A stretch of 64,000 nt of DNA from Cavia porcellus (GCF_034190915.1 NW_026947484.1:213416657-213480656), one strand, 5' to 3'. Shown: positions 1 to 11,045, counted from the stretch's first letter. Translations and numbers: made by a program. Notes: generated by a model from the letters alone, not told the origin.

Positions 1-89
1 AAAAAGACAAGTGGATTGTCTTTTTACATTCTTTATGACTTCACTGAAGTGTGAAAGTTTTAAATTTTGATGAAGTTTAATTTATCTCT
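1..89 (-). mobile_element. Older L1 fragment, 3' side of the split host L1
   Basis: Antisense L1 sequence that includes the common L1 stretch reading TTTTGATGAAGTTTAATTTA on the + strand. It stops at the target duplication of the full-length L1 (90-105) and resumes past 7229, so it is the left part of an old L1 that hosts all insertions up to about 10.6 kb. Confidence 0.7.
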
Positions 90-1689
90 TGTTATTTGGC
101 TCTTTTTATTGTTAATTGGTACAGTTTAGATATACTTAATGATCACATTCATCATTAAGAACGTATGCCATGTATCTTAATTTCTCTTTGTTTCCTGTTT
201 CATTCCTCTCCCTTTAATTTCTCTCCCCCTACTTACTTACAAAGCTTTGTTTCCATTTATCTTTTTTTCTAATTTTTTTTCTTTTCCTGCTCCCCCTTTC
301 TTTTTGGACAATTTCTTCCTATTTCACAATTATCTGTTACATATTTTGGTTCTTATTTATACTTTCAGTTTCTCACACCACACAGAAAATGAAATATTTA
401 CACATGGATGTCCAATGTATTTCATTTATGTGTATGGTCTCAAGATCCATCCATTTAGCTAGAAGTGTCTTGTTTGTCCTTCTTTATGGCTGAGTAATAC
501 TCCATTGTAGAAAACACACGCCTTTTTTTATTGTTCATTTCTTGATTGGCATTTGGGTTGTTTCCAAGATTTAGCTATTACAAACTATGCTGCTATACAC
601 ATTGGTGCACATATATTGCCGTGGTATGATGGCTTTAATTCTTTTAAGAAGACCCAAGAAGGTGAATAGATGGGTTAAATGGCACCCATAATCCTAGTTT
701 TTTGAAGAATTTCCAGACTGATACCCACAATGGTTGCACCAGACTCCATTCCTGCCAACAGTGAAAAAGGATTCTTTTATCCCCACAGCCTCACCAGCGC
801 TCATTATTGGTTGATTTCATTTCAGTTGCTCATTTCTCGACTGGGTCTTTAAATTGTGGTAGGGATGCCTTTTTTTTTTTTTTTTTAATTCTTTATTCTT
901 GATAGTAATCTTCTATTTGAAGAACAATTGTTTGGGATTATTTTCCCATTGTGTGGTTGTATTTTCACTCTGCTGATGGTTTCTATTGCTGGGCAAAAGT
1001 TTTTTTATTAAGATGAGATCCCAGTTGTTAATTTTTGATAGTATTTCGTGTGCTATTGGGGTTTTGTTCATGAAGTTTATGCCTACTCTTGTGTCTTTAA
1101 GAGTTCTACCTATTTTCTGTTCCAGCAGATTTAGTGTTTCTGTTTTAATATTTAGATCTTTGATCTATTTTGACTTTAGTTTAGTGCATGGTAGGCCTGG
1201 ATCTAGTTTTAGTCTTTGGCATATGGAAGGCCAGTTTTTCCAGTGGCATTTAGTAAAGAGGCTATCTTTCTTCCAGTGAACGTGTTCAGCCTCTCTGCCA
1301 AAGGTGAGGTGGTTGAGTGTGTTTGAAGCTATGTCTGCATCTTCTAATCTTTCCATTGGTCCTCAGATCTGTTGTTTTTGCCAATACCGTGATGTTTTTA
1401 TCACCGTAGCTGTGTAGTATAATTTCAGCTTAGGAACTGTGATGTCCCTGCCTTGCCTTTGTTTCTTAGAATTGTTTTTGCTACTCTAGGTCTCTTCTGG
1501 TTCCAAATGAATTTTAGGGATATTTTCTCTAGTTTTGTGAGGTATGCTAATTGTATTTTGATTGGGATTGCATTAAATTTGTATAACAATTTTGCAAGTG
1601 CAGCCATTTATACTGTGTGTTCTTCCTAGTACAAGGGATACCTTTCAGTTTCAGTTTTTTGATATCCTCTTCAATCTTGTTTTTCTCTC

Positions 1690-1775
1690 TTTTTTGGGGG
1701 TGTGTGTACTGGGAATTGAACTCAGGACCTTGTGCTTGCAAGACAGGTGTGGTGCTACTAAGCTGTACACCAGCT
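1690..1775 (-). mobile_element. ID SINE
   Basis: Antisense ID: T-rich left end, TACTGGGAATTGAACTCAG (reverse of B box) and the reverse of the A-box region near 1755-1773. Inserted in the L1 beside a B1 of the same orientation. Confidence 0.75.
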
Positions 1776-1799
1776 GTTTTGTTTGTTTGTTTTCTCTCT

Positions 1800-1937
1800 C
1801 TTTTTTCTTTTTCATTTTCTCTTTTTGAGAGAGGGTTTCACTGTGCCATCCAGGCTGGCCTTGAATTCACTTTGTAGTCCAGACTGGCCTCAAATTCACT
1901 GTGACCCTCTTGCCTGAACCTTCTGAGTGCTGGGGCT
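1800..1937 (-). mobile_element. B1 SINE
   Basis: Antisense B1 with TTTTTGAGAGAGGGTTTCAC, the duplicated CAGGCTGGCCTTGAATTCAC block and GAGTGCTGGGGCTT at the 5' side. Nested in the L1 ORF2 remnant. Confidence 0.8.
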
Positions 1938-2002
1938 TCTTTTTCAAAGTACTGTAGTTTTCAATGTAGAGATCTTTTAATTCCTTCATTAGATCAATTC
2001 TT

Positions 2003-2079
2003 TTTTTTTTTTTTTTTTTTTTTGTCTTTTTCGTTTTTATCGGTACCAGGGATCGAACTCACGACTGCCTGCTTGCAAT
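2003..2079 (-). mobile_element. 5'-truncated ID SINE with perfect target duplication
   Basis: Poly-T, then TCGGTACCAGGGATCGAACT and a stop at GCTTGCAA: only the 3' half of the ID is present. It is flanked by perfect 16-bp duplications CATTAGATCAATTCTT (1987-2002 and 2080-2095). Confidence 0.92.
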
Positions 2080-4034
2080 CATTAGATCAATTCTTAAGTA
2101 TTTCGGGGATTTTTGGTGCTATTATGAAAGGTGTAATTTCCCTAATTGCTTTCTCAGTGAGTTTGTTATTTTTGTAATGGAATGCTATTTATTGATTTTT
2201 CAGTGTTGACTTTGTGTCCAGCTATATGACTAAATGAATTTAAAATCTAAACATCTTTTGATGGAGTTTTTTGAGGTCTTCTATGTAGAGTATCATGTCA
2301 TCTGCAAATAATGATAATTTCACTTCTGTTTTTCTTGTACTTATTCCTTTTATTTCTTTTTCTTGTCTAATTGCTCTGGCTAATGTTTCCATAAATATAT
2401 TGAGCAGGAATAGTGATGATAGGCATCCTTTTCTAGTTCTTAATTTTAGAATGAACACTTTTAGTTTTTGACCATTTAGTATAAAAAGTTGGTTGTTGGT
2501 TTGCATAGAATGATTTTTTTCAGATTGAGATAAAGACCGTGTATTCCAATTTTTTGTAGGGTTTTTATCATGAAAGGTTGTTCTGTATCTATTGAGATTA
2601 TCATATGAATTTTGTCCTTAACTGTTAATATTGTATATTACATTTATTTATTCATGTATGTTGAACCATTCTTATGTCCCTGGGATGAATCCTACTTGCT
2701 CATGGTGCATAATCTTCTTGATGATTTGCAGCATTCTGTTTGCTAGTATCTTATCGAGGATTTTTGCTTCTCTTTTTCGGATCCATCCTTCTCTGGTTTT
2801 GGTATGAGGTTAATACTTGCTTCCAGAAATGACTTTGAGAATATTGCTTCCATTTTAGTTTCATTAAATATTTTGAGGACTTAGTAATGGCATTAGATCT
2901 TTTCTTATAGATTTCAGCAGTGAGTTGGTTAGACCTGGGCTTTTCTTTGTTGGCAAGTTTTTAATTATATTTTCAATTTTATTGGCTAATACTAGTTTAT
3001 TTAGAATTTTTATTTCTTTTGTGATTCAACTTTGGTAATTCATGTGTATTTAGAGAACTGTCCATTTTCTCTATTTTCTACCTTACTAGAGTTAAGGTTC
3101 TCAAAGCAGCTATCGATGATCTTACGGATTTCTGAAAGATCCATTGTGATTTAGTCCTTTTCATTATTAATTGAATGAATTTAAATCTTTTGTTTCTTTT
3201 TTGATAAGGTTTGCTAATGATTTGTCAATTTTATTTAATCTTTTAAAGAACCCAACTCTTTGATTCATTTATTTTTTGTATTGTTTCCTTAGTCTCAATT
3301 GCATTAATTACTTTGATCTTTATAATTTAATCACACATAGTAGCTTTGGGCTTGACTCACTTGTCTTTTTCTAGAAATTTGAAGTTCAACATTAGGTTGT
3401 TTATTTGAGCTTGTTTTGTTTTCCTGATGTGAGAATTCACCGCTATTAATTTTCCTCTTAGGACTGCTTTCATTGCATCCCATAAGTTCCTGTGTGTTTC
3501 AGGAGAATTATCATTTAATTGCGGGTTTTTCATCTTTAATTTCATCTGTGACCTGTTAGTTGTTCCATAGGATATTATTTAATTTCCATGTGTTTATGGA
3601 GTTTTTGTGGTTTCTTTTGCCATTGATTTCCAATTTCATTTCACTATGATCAGATGATACATGGGATAGTTTCACCTCTTTTACATTTATTTAGTCATTT
3701 TTTATCTGCTAGTATGAGGTGTATTTTGGAGAACGTTGCATGTACTGCTGAGAAGAATGTGTATTCTGATATTGTGGGATAGAATACTCTATAGACATCT
3801 ACTGAGTTCATTTGTCCACTGGTTGGTTCAGTTCTGACATTTTTGTTGAGTTTTGGTCTAGTTGATCTGTTTGTAATAATGGGTATTAAGGTCCTCTATT
3901 ACAATTGTGTTAGTTTTTTTTGATTTTTCATGTCTGCTAATATTTGTTTTATATAGTTGCATATACCTATATTTGGTGCATATATATTTATGATTGCTTT
4001 CTCTTTTTCTTGGACTTTTTCCATAACAAGTATG

Positions 4035-4146
4035 GGGGCTAGGGATTTAGCTCAGCGGCATAAGTGCCTGCCTTGTAAGCAGGCAGTCATGAGTTTGATC
4101 CTTGGTACCAATAAAAATGAAAAAGACCAAAAAAAAAAAAAAAAAC
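4035..4146 (+). mobile_element. Full-length ID SINE with perfect target duplication
   Basis: Starts GGGGCTAGGGATTTAGCTCA (A-box region), has a B-box-like GAGTTTGATCC, then the ACCAATAAAAATGAAAAAG tail and poly-A. Flanked by CCATAACAAGTATG at 4021-4034 and 4147-4160. One of only two IDs here on the + strand. Confidence 0.95.
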
Positions 4147-4639
4147 CCATAACAAGTATGTAGTGGCCTTCATTATCTCTTTTGATTAGTGATGGCTTAA
4201 AGTTTACACTGTCTGCCAGTAGTATAGCTTTGCCTGCTTTTTTTCTGAGTTTCTGTATATTTTCCCCATCCTTTGGCTTTCAGTCTGTGAATTTCATTTT
4301 GAGTTAAATGTGTTTCTTGAATGTAGCGTATTGTTGGATCTTGTTTCTTGACCCATCCTGCCACTGTATTTCTTTTGATTGGTGAGTTGAGACGATTACG
4401 TTGATGGTTATAACTGATATGTATTGACTTGTCTTTATTTTCCTGCTGATAGTTCCCTATCTTTCCCATCTGTTTAATTGCTTGCTCTACTTGGTGGCTT
4501 CTTTCTTGGTACTCTTCGAATTTTGGTCTTTATTATGTCTTTTAAGAATATCTTTTAGAACCCTTTGTAATGCTGGTTTGATTGTCATGAATTTTTTTGG
4601 TTGTTCCTTGTCATGGCAATATTTTCATTCTTCATTAAA

Positions 4640-5650
4640 TGTGAATGATAACTTTGCAGGATACATTCTGAATTGAAAGTTGTTTTTCTTCTGACTTCAA
4701 ATTCTTTGCTCCAAGTGCTCTTTGATGTAAGAGTTTTCCTTGAGAAGTCCGCTGTGATTCTGATGGGCTTTCCTTTACAGTTAACTTGGTTCTTGTCTGT
4801 AGTAGTTTTTAATACTGTGTTCTTGTGTTGAGTTTCCGCAATCTTATTATATGCTTTGGTGTAGATTTATTTTGGTTATGACTAATTGGAGTTCTGAATG
4901 CCTTACTTACTTGTATGTCAAATTCTTTTTCCATGCTTAGGAAGTTTTCTGATATTACTTCTTTGAACAAGTTTTATGTTTTTAATGCTGACTTTTACTT
5001 TCTTATTGACTCCACTCAATCTTATGTCATTTTTCTTTGCATCATCTTACAGTTGTTGAATTATTGATTTTTCATAGTCCCTTGCTGTTTTTAAGCAACT
5101 TTTCTTCTCATGATCACTGTGATCCTGTCTTCTTAGTCTGATGTTCTTATGTTCATTTTCTTTCATCTGGCTTTGCAAACTTTTAATGGAATTTTAAATT
5201 TCCTAGATGTGTTTTAATCTGTTTCATGGATTCTGTTTTTTTCTTGTATTGGGCACCCATGGTTTCTATCACTTTTTTCTATATTCTTGTATTTTTAAAA
5301 AATTTATTTACTCTAGATTTGCTGAGCAAGTCCTTGATTATGGTTGCCATCTCTTGTTTTATGTTTTTTTTTTTTTTTTTTCTGTTCTGATTTTCTCTAT
5401 AGCCTCATGCATTTTTTTCTCTAATTTTTGCTGGTGTCATTCCAGAAAATTGATGTGGATGCTTTCTAATTTTCCCTATCTTGTTGTCCCACCGATTTGT
5501 CGTGGCTGGGCTGGAAGTCTGGTATTGCATTTTACTTCCACATTTTATGAATTTGTATTTAAAAAAAATTTTTTTTGTGTGTGTGTGTTGTTTGTATTTT
5601 TCTTATATTAGGTAGTTTTATCACAGGTAGTGAGACCTCCTTACGAAGTG
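4640..5650 (-). pseudogene. L1 ORF1 remnant
   Basis: Lies between the ORF2 start and the 5'UTR of the full-length L1. On the - strand around 4690-4900 decayed reading frames recall the ORF1 C-terminal RNA-binding domain (a run with TKLTVK-SPSESQ-TSQG, comparable to the G-V-KGKPIRLTADLS region of L1 ORF1p). The upstream part, where the coiled coil should be, is too decayed to read. Boundaries are estimates. Confidence 0.6.
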
Positions 5651-7213
5651 TCTATTCCTTGGAAATGTCTTCTAGCTCGAGCTGGTATCGGTCTTTGTCT
5701 CTAGCCTGAGATCCTGTCTTCCTCCTTTATTAGGCGTGAACAGTTGCCATCTGTTTGACTCAGTACCCAGTCCTTTGATATTGGACTATGGGGATGATTA
5801 GGACCCTTGATTATCACAGAATTGTCATACAAGTGTGAACAATTTATTATGCAAATATGGCATGCTGCCTAAAGTACTACAATTGGCAATAACAATATCA
5901 TAAAGCACAGCCTATCTTTAACCCTAGAAGCAAGCTCTATAGTTATATACCAACATCCAACATAAACCAGAAATTTGTATGCAGTTAGTTTCTCTTTGGT
6001 AGAGTGATTTTTATCCTGTGGGGAAGGGAAATTTAAGAGTGTTAGGGAGCAAAATAGAGCAAAATTGGAGAGAAATATAGTGGAAGCCAAACTGAAGGCA
6101 AAGAATGATCACTCAAACTTTGGGAAGGTAGAGGACGGGAAAGCAAACATGAAGGAGAAAGCAAAAAATATCAAGGTGAACCCAAAAGACTAGAGACAAT
6201 TTTCATGTAAATATTAGAAACTCATGAACAACCATTGGGGAAAGAGAGAAAGAGGACAGAGAAATCAAACTAAACAAAGAAGTCTAAACCTAACAGGAAA
6301 ACAAAACTAGCAGGAAAAAAGAAACAAAACAAAATAAAAATTCCTCTGTCTCCTTCAGTTCTGTGTTCCTTAGAGCTGGACTCTGTACAGAGTAATGCCA
6401 CCAAGTCTACAGTAGAAGACTTGCTAGGCAAGGGCTGATCTTGGCCAGACCACTGATTCCTCTCACATTTGTCATAGGGTGGGGTTAGAGGGTGTCCTTG
6501 TCTGCCACTGCACTCTGTCACAGAGCAGGGGGCTGATTCCAGTCCTTTGTAGCTGGGGAAAGACTGACTTTTGATGACTGTGGGTATAGAGTCTGGGTGG
6601 TCCCAGCTTCTACTTCTTAGAGTTCCTCCCAGTCTGCTGTCCAACTGCCACCTAATTACTGCTTCTAGATGGCCCTTACCTCTTTCCATTCTGGGATATT
6701 GGCAGTGAAGTGACCATGGGGCTGTTCTGCTTTTGGAGTTTGAGCCCTGAGCTCTTTGAAATACAGTGGTGATTCTGCACATCCACATTGTGTGTCTGAT
6801 GCTTCTCTGGTTCACTCATCAACTGCTGAGTGGGTGGTGGTGGGGCACTCAGGAAAGTGTCTCGTGTTTTCACTGCTGCCCCCAGCTGTACAAGACTCTT
6901 CCAGTCCAGGCCAGGTCTCAGTCTCCCAGTGAGGAGCAAAGTTGCTTTTGCTGTCTTCCCACCTACCATGTTGGCTACACAGCCGCTCTGGTTGCACTGT
7001 GTGGTTTTGGGTCTGTGGTGGTAAGCTATTTCTTCTGCAGCAATAAATTCTATTTTCCTCTCCATTGTTGATTCCCTCGTGGTCCCTGTGTACCCTATGC
7101 TCCTTTTAGATTCTCTCTAGTCTGATGTTTCCAGAGTGTCCATATTTTGTTTTAGAGAAGCTGAGTAGTTGACATTCAGCACTCTACCATTTTCTTCGCC
7201 TTCACAAACAGCC
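5650..7213 (-). promoter_or_regulatory. 5'UTR / internal promoter region of the full-length L1
   Basis: Region between the ORF1 remnant and the upstream target duplication. It is richer in GC than its surroundings in 6350-7050. The position fits an L1 internal promoter. It holds an unusually long open frame in L1 sense orientation (6815-6270, 181 codons) with no recognised domain. Confidence 0.6.
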
Positions 7214-7270
7214 TGTTATTTAGCTCTTTATGCCATATGTAAGAACTCTTTGCTAAATTCAAGGACATGG
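7214..7270 (-). mobile_element. Older L1 fragment between two insertions
   Basis: Short continuation of the host L1 beyond the full-length L1. CTTTGCTAAATTCAAGGACATG matches the L1 stretch that normally precedes TTTTCTTCTAGGAGTTTTAT, and that stretch resumes after the LTR at about 7680. Confidence 0.6.
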
Positions 7271-7668
7271 TTTGTGGTTTGTATCTAGATGTCTCCCCTA
7301 TGTGGTCATAGACAAGAATTTTTGGTGGTACCTGGATCTAGGGTATGTGATACTGGGATTAAAAATGTGATGCTGGGATTAGGGGTGCCCAGCCCTGGGT
7401 GTGAGAGCTATCCACCCAAAGGGCATGTAGCCTGGATAGAATATAAGGGACAAAAACTGATGCTTCTCTGCTACTTCACTGTTTGCTACCTTCTGCCTGT
7501 GACACTATGAACTGTTTTTCATCAGTAGTGCCCCTCTGCAGTGGCACTGTGCCTTGGAGCCAGCTGACAATGGACTAAAACCTTTACAAACTGTGAGCTG
7601 AAATAAAACTTTCTTCCTTTAATTTTGGGTGTTGAGTATTTTGTCTCAGCAAACAGAAAAGTAAAATA
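7271..7668 (+). mobile_element. MaLR-type solo LTR
   Basis: About 400 bp. Typical MaLR 3' part on the + strand: AACTGTGAGCTGAAATAAAA followed by CTTTCTTCC and a stretch ending near GTCTCAGCAAACAGAAAAGT, as in mammalian MaLR LTRs. It interrupts the old L1. No internal retroviral sequence is present. Confidence 0.7.
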
Positions 7669-8383
7669 TCCTGTGTTTTCTTCTAAGAGTTTTATAGTTT
7701 TATTTCTTATATTTTATACTTTTTTTTATACAAAGTAGGGACTAACTTTATTCTTTTACATGTAGCTATGCAGTTGTCCCAGAAAGATTTATTGAAAAGA
7801 CTATTCTTTTCCTGTTGGATCATCATAGCACCCTGCCAAAATCAGGTGACCACAGCTGTCTTGAGTTTATTTGTAGATTGTCAGAACTATTCTAGTAATC
7901 TGTAAATCTGTTCTGTGCCTATACCATACTGTCTTCATCATCACAAATTTATGTTTTGAAATTGAGAAGTACAAGTCTTTATTTGTTTCAATTTATTTTG
8001 GCTATTTAGAATCCCTCCCAATTTTATCTGAATTTTAGAATCAGCTGTTCAGTTTCTGTAGAAATGCAGCTGGAATTCTGATAAGGATTGCATTAAATGA
8101 ATAGATCAGTTTGACAATTTTTGGCATTTTAACAATGTTAAGTCTTCTACTTCTTGAACATATGAAGTCTTTTCATTTATTTAGATCCTTTTTAATTTCT
8201 TTTAATAATGTTTTATACTGTTTATACTTGTTAAATTTATTGCTAAATATTTTATGCTGTTACAAATGCAGTTGTCTTATTCCATTTCAAATCGTTCATT
8301 GTATGTAGAAAAAGAACTGGCTTTTGCAATTTATTTTCTGCATCTTGTAACCTTGCTGAACATGTTTATTAGTTCTATGAATG
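7669..8383 (-). mobile_element. Older L1 fragment (ORF2 3' region)
   Basis: Continuation of the host L1: TTCTTCTAAGAGTTTTATAG, then CAGTTGTCCCAGAAAGATTT and TTGAAAAGACTATTCTTT, the familiar reverse of L1 ORF2 C-terminal coding sequence, and GATAAGGATTGCATTAAATG. Heavily diverged. Confidence 0.8.
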
Positions 8384-8785
8384 TGTTAGTTGCTTTTCTT
8401 AATGGTGCAACAAAAATACCCAACACCCAAAGTTAAAAGAGGAAAAGTTTATTTAGCTCACAGTTTGTAGAAGTTTTAGCTTATAGTTGGCTGGCTCCAA
8501 GGCTGGGTGACGTGGCAGAGAGGCATTGCAGAGGAGAAATACTCCTTGGCAAGCAGGTATGCAAGGGCAAGCAAAGGATGATCACAGCTCTTTCTATCCC
8601 ATATATTTTTATCCAGGCTACTTAGGTCAAATATCACTCACACCCTTAGTCCTACTGTCTTGATCCTAGCATTGCACCATAAATCAATCCCAGGGTCACA
8701 CACTCTAGACTCAGCCACTTCTGAAAAAAACTCCACCTATGACCAGATGAGGCTTTGGGAGGACATCTAGACACAAGCCACAGCA
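8384..8785 (-). mobile_element. MaLR-type solo LTR (antisense)
   Basis: Begins TGTTAGTTGC and ends CCACAGCA (TG...CA termini). Near the left end GGAAAAGTTTATTTAGCTCA is the reverse of the polyadenylation region shared by MaLR LTRs. Flanks GAATG / AAGAGTG could be an eroded 5-bp duplication. Inserted in the old L1. Confidence 0.7.
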
Positions 8786-9319
8786 AAGAGTGTTTTAGTG
8801 AATTGAACTCTTTAGGATTTCCAATATGTAAGATAATGACATGTATGAATATAGTTTAATTTCTTCTTTTCCCACATGTATGTATTTTATTTCTTTTTCT
8901 TACCTAATTGCCTTGGCTAGAATGCTGGGTTGAATAGAAATGGCAAGAGCAAACATCATGCTCTTGTTCTTGTCTGAGGAAAAAGCATGAAGTTCTTCAA
9001 TGTTAAATATGATGTTAACTATTGGATTTTCTTACATACTGATTATATGATTCTAGAATTTTCTTCTAATTTCTGAAGATTTTTTTGTCATAAAAAGATG
9101 TTGGCTTTTGGCAAATGCTGCATTTTTCCTTGTTGAGATAGTCATTTCAGTTTTTATTCTGTTGAGATAATGAGAATTCTATTAATTGATTTTCAAGTGT
9201 CAAACCAATCTTGCATTCTTTGAGTAAATCTTGGTTATGGTGTGTAATTCTCTTGATATATTATGTTGCTGGATTTGATTTGCTGGTATTTCGTTGGTAT
9301 ATTGATTTTTTTTGTTGTT
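8786..9319 (-). mobile_element. Older L1 fragment (reverse-transcriptase region)
   Basis: Continuation of the host L1, with TTTTCTTACCTAATTGCCTT GGCTAGAATG (reverse of the ARAIRQEKE coding stretch) and, further on, CTTGCATTCTTTGAGTAAAT. Ends at the next insertion. Confidence 0.75.
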
Positions 9320-9917
9320 TTAACAGGAATAAAACAACTATAAAATAAAAACAGTGATAGGACAGTAGGAAATCCACAAGTGCATATTGTTATCATCAAA
9401 ATAGTTGCCCAGACTACTGGCTCCAGTCCTGTAGAGTCAATCAGACACCATGAATATCAGGTTAATTCCCAACTTCAGTTATTATCACCCCAGCCCGTGG
9501 CCCATCTGACTGTTTATGGGTGTGTTGGGGGATGGGAGGCAGAGAGCTTCCTTGCGGGTTCTCCCTGGCCCACATTGCCCCTGCCCACACATGGAGACTG
9601 CACTGCTTCCTTGTTCCTTCTCCCCAGTGGCCAGTAAGGCCTCCACCGGTGTGTGCTGGCTGGGGGCTGCATTGCTTCCTTTCTGTTTCTCCCCATCTGG
9701 CAGGGCCATCGCCCCTGGTTTTCTTATTTATGCTGAATTCCTGGATTCTCTCTCCATAGGCGTCACATCTCAGTTCAGGTCCCTCCTGTGCCTATAGGAC
9801 CCACATCTTCTCCTCCTCCTTCTCTTTCTCTTCTTGTTGTTGCTTTATTCCAGGATCTGGTCTCCAAGTTGGAGAGGTTCTTTCTCTGCTGCTCACCAGT
9901 CTGCCATTTTCTTGGAA
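9320..9917 (-). mobile_element. Unclassified ~600-bp retroposon, copy 1
   Basis: Interrupts the old L1, which resumes after it (TGAGTTATTGATCTGTAGTT). Read on the - strand it starts with CCAAGAAAATGGCAGACTGG, like the 5' end of an L1, continues with a GC-rich non-coding body, and ends AT-rich before an A-rich stretch (reverse of the T-run at 9306-9313). Near its 3' end it aligns by eye with copy 2 at 56877-57565: the + strand reads TTGTTATCATCAAAATAG here and TTGTTATCTTCACAATAG there. Target duplication is eroded, so the edges are approximate. No LTR termini were recognised. Confidence 0.5.
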
Positions 9918-10111
9918 GTTTTGTTAACAGATTCTGCATGCACGTTTAAATGAGTTATTGATCTGTAGTTTCCTTGTGGTAGTTTTATCTGGTTTTGGTA
10001 TTAGGATAATGCTGGCTTCACTGAATGAGTTGGGGTGGGTTCTTACCTATTTTATTTTTTTTGGAAGAATTTGTGTGTGAAGAATTGGTTATTATTTATT
10101 ATTGTTAATGT

Positions 10112-10196
10112 TGAGGTGGAATCTCATGGTGTTGCCTAAGATGCCCTCAAATTATCCTTTGGCCTCTCCTGGTCTTCAAGAGCATACTAACATTCA
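10112..10196 (-). mobile_element. Degenerate B1 / 7SL-like SINE fragment
   Basis: TGAGGTGGAATCTCATGGTG followed by TTGCCTAAGATGCCCTCAAA resembles the reverse of an old B1-type monomer. Strongly diverged. Confidence 0.45.
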
Positions 10197-10251
10197 GAGT
10201 TAATTATTCCCTTTAAACATTTGGTAGTTAGTGGTGAGGCCTTACTTTTCT

Positions 10252-10253
<2 letters not shown>

Positions 10254-10290
<37 letters not shown>
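10254..10290. repeat. (TG)n microsatellite
   Basis: About 18 uninterrupted TG units inside the old L1 fragment. Confidence 0.98.
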
Positions 10291-10293
<3 letters not shown>

Positions 10294-10611
10294 CACAAAT
10301 TTAGTATCTGTATTTGTTGCTGGTCTGTTCAGATTGTTTCTCTTTTTTGGATCACTTTTGTAGTTTGTATCTTTTCAAAAATTGTCCTTTTGCCTGAGTT
10401 ATTTCATTTATTATTATTCCTTCATAATATTTTCATTTCTATAAACAATGTACTATAATATCTTCTCATTTCTGACTTTTGCAACCTGTCTTTTCTTTGC
10501 TGCCTACAAGTCACAGCTTATTGAGCTCTACTTGGCTGATATCTGGAAAACCTTTCTTTTAATTAATAGTTGCCTTTTTTATTCTTTTTGTTTTTGTCCT
10601 TTATGTTTTAG

Positions 10612-11045
10612 ACACAGTAATCCCCCTTAATTTTTGGGAATATGTCTCAGCATTCCTGGTGAATAGTTAATATTGCAGTACTACTGAACCCTATGTATAC
10701 TATACTTTTTCTTTCATTACACTTACAGAGCTATCATGAAGTTTAATTTATAATTTAGGCATCCTAAGGCATTCATAACAATAACAAAACCAATTGGTAA
10801 TAATCTAATACAAGTTATATGAGTTCTGTCACTGTCTTTCTCAAAAAGTCTTATTGTACTTTTTTGTTTCACCTAAAGAAAGTCCTTTCCTCTTCTCTGT
10901 GCCATATCAAAATTGTGAACATCACTACTCTTGTGCTGTGCGACCATTACAAAATGAAATTACGGTAACTTGATCACAAGCAATACAATACTGTCACATT
11001 CAATACGATTACACCGAAAGATGCAAAGCCCTGGTGGGCAGGCAG
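10612..11045 (+). mobile_element. Tigger-like DNA transposon remnant
   Basis: Starts CAGTAATCCCCCTTAATT, then ACTGAACCCTATGTATACTA, AGTTTAATTTATAATTTAGG and TCAAAAAGTCTTATTGTACT. This order matches the Tigger-class (Tc1/mariner) non-autonomous repeats of mammals. No transposase frame is left. The exact subfamily is not assigned. Confidence 0.65.

Larger units (their letters stand above)
430..4470 (-). pseudogene. L1 ORF2 remnant (endonuclease / reverse transcriptase)
   Basis: Broken ORF2 in several frames on the - strand. The N-terminal endonuclease is seen at 4469-4197 (NSPIKR, then KKQDPTIRYIQETHL). The region after the endonuclease is at 3545-3357 (NLWDAMKAVLRGKLIAVNS). The reverse-transcriptase palm is at 2506-2240 with [11 protein letters not shown], the catalytic FADD box, preceded by ILNGQKL and [16 protein letters not shown]. 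The thumb and C-terminal parts are at 1607-1425 ([19 protein letters not shown]) and 1356-1165. Near 490 the + strand reads CTGAGTAATACTCCATTGTA, the reverse of the C-terminal MEYYSA-type coding stretch. Stops, frameshifts and SINE insertions preclude a functional product. Confidence 0.9.
106..7213 (-). mobile_element. Full-length L1 retrotransposon (about 7.1 kb, antisense)
   Basis: A complete but decayed L1 on the - strand. In element order it has a 5'UTR (about 7213-5650), ORF1 remnant (about 5650-4640), ORF2 remnant (about 4470-430) and 3'UTR (about 430-106). It is flanked by a 16-bp target duplication, TGTTATTTGGCTCTTT (90-105) and TGTTATTTAGCTCTTT (7214-7229), with one mismatch. The 5' end reads GAAGAAAATGGTAGAG on the - strand, like the AAGATGGC start of many L1s. 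Three ID SINEs and one B1 are inserted in it. Many stops and frameshifts make it inactive. Length including SINE insertions is close to that expected for an intact mammalian L1. Confidence 0.9.
9918..10600 (-). mobile_element. Older L1 fragment, 5'-most part seen
   Basis: Host L1 continues with TGATCTGTAGTTTCCTTGTG, GGATAATGCTGGCTTCA and, after a B1-like insertion and a TG microsatellite, the reverse of further reverse-transcriptase coding sequence around 10200-10450. Similarity fades near 10600. Confidence 0.65.

Noticed and set aside
4035..4110. tRNA gene
   Set aside because: A- and B-box-like motifs resemble tRNA-Ala, but this is the head of an ID SINE with tail and target duplications. 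The same holds for all other tRNA-like stretches.
5207..5611. 134-codon + strand open frame rich in Phe
   Set aside because: Antisense shadow of the decayed L1 ORF1/5'UTR region, with T-runs read as Phe.
6270..6815. 181-codon open frame as a cellular gene
   Set aside because: It lies within the 5'UTR region of the full-length L1, has no recognisable domain and no splice or promoter context of its own. Kept only as an L1 observation.
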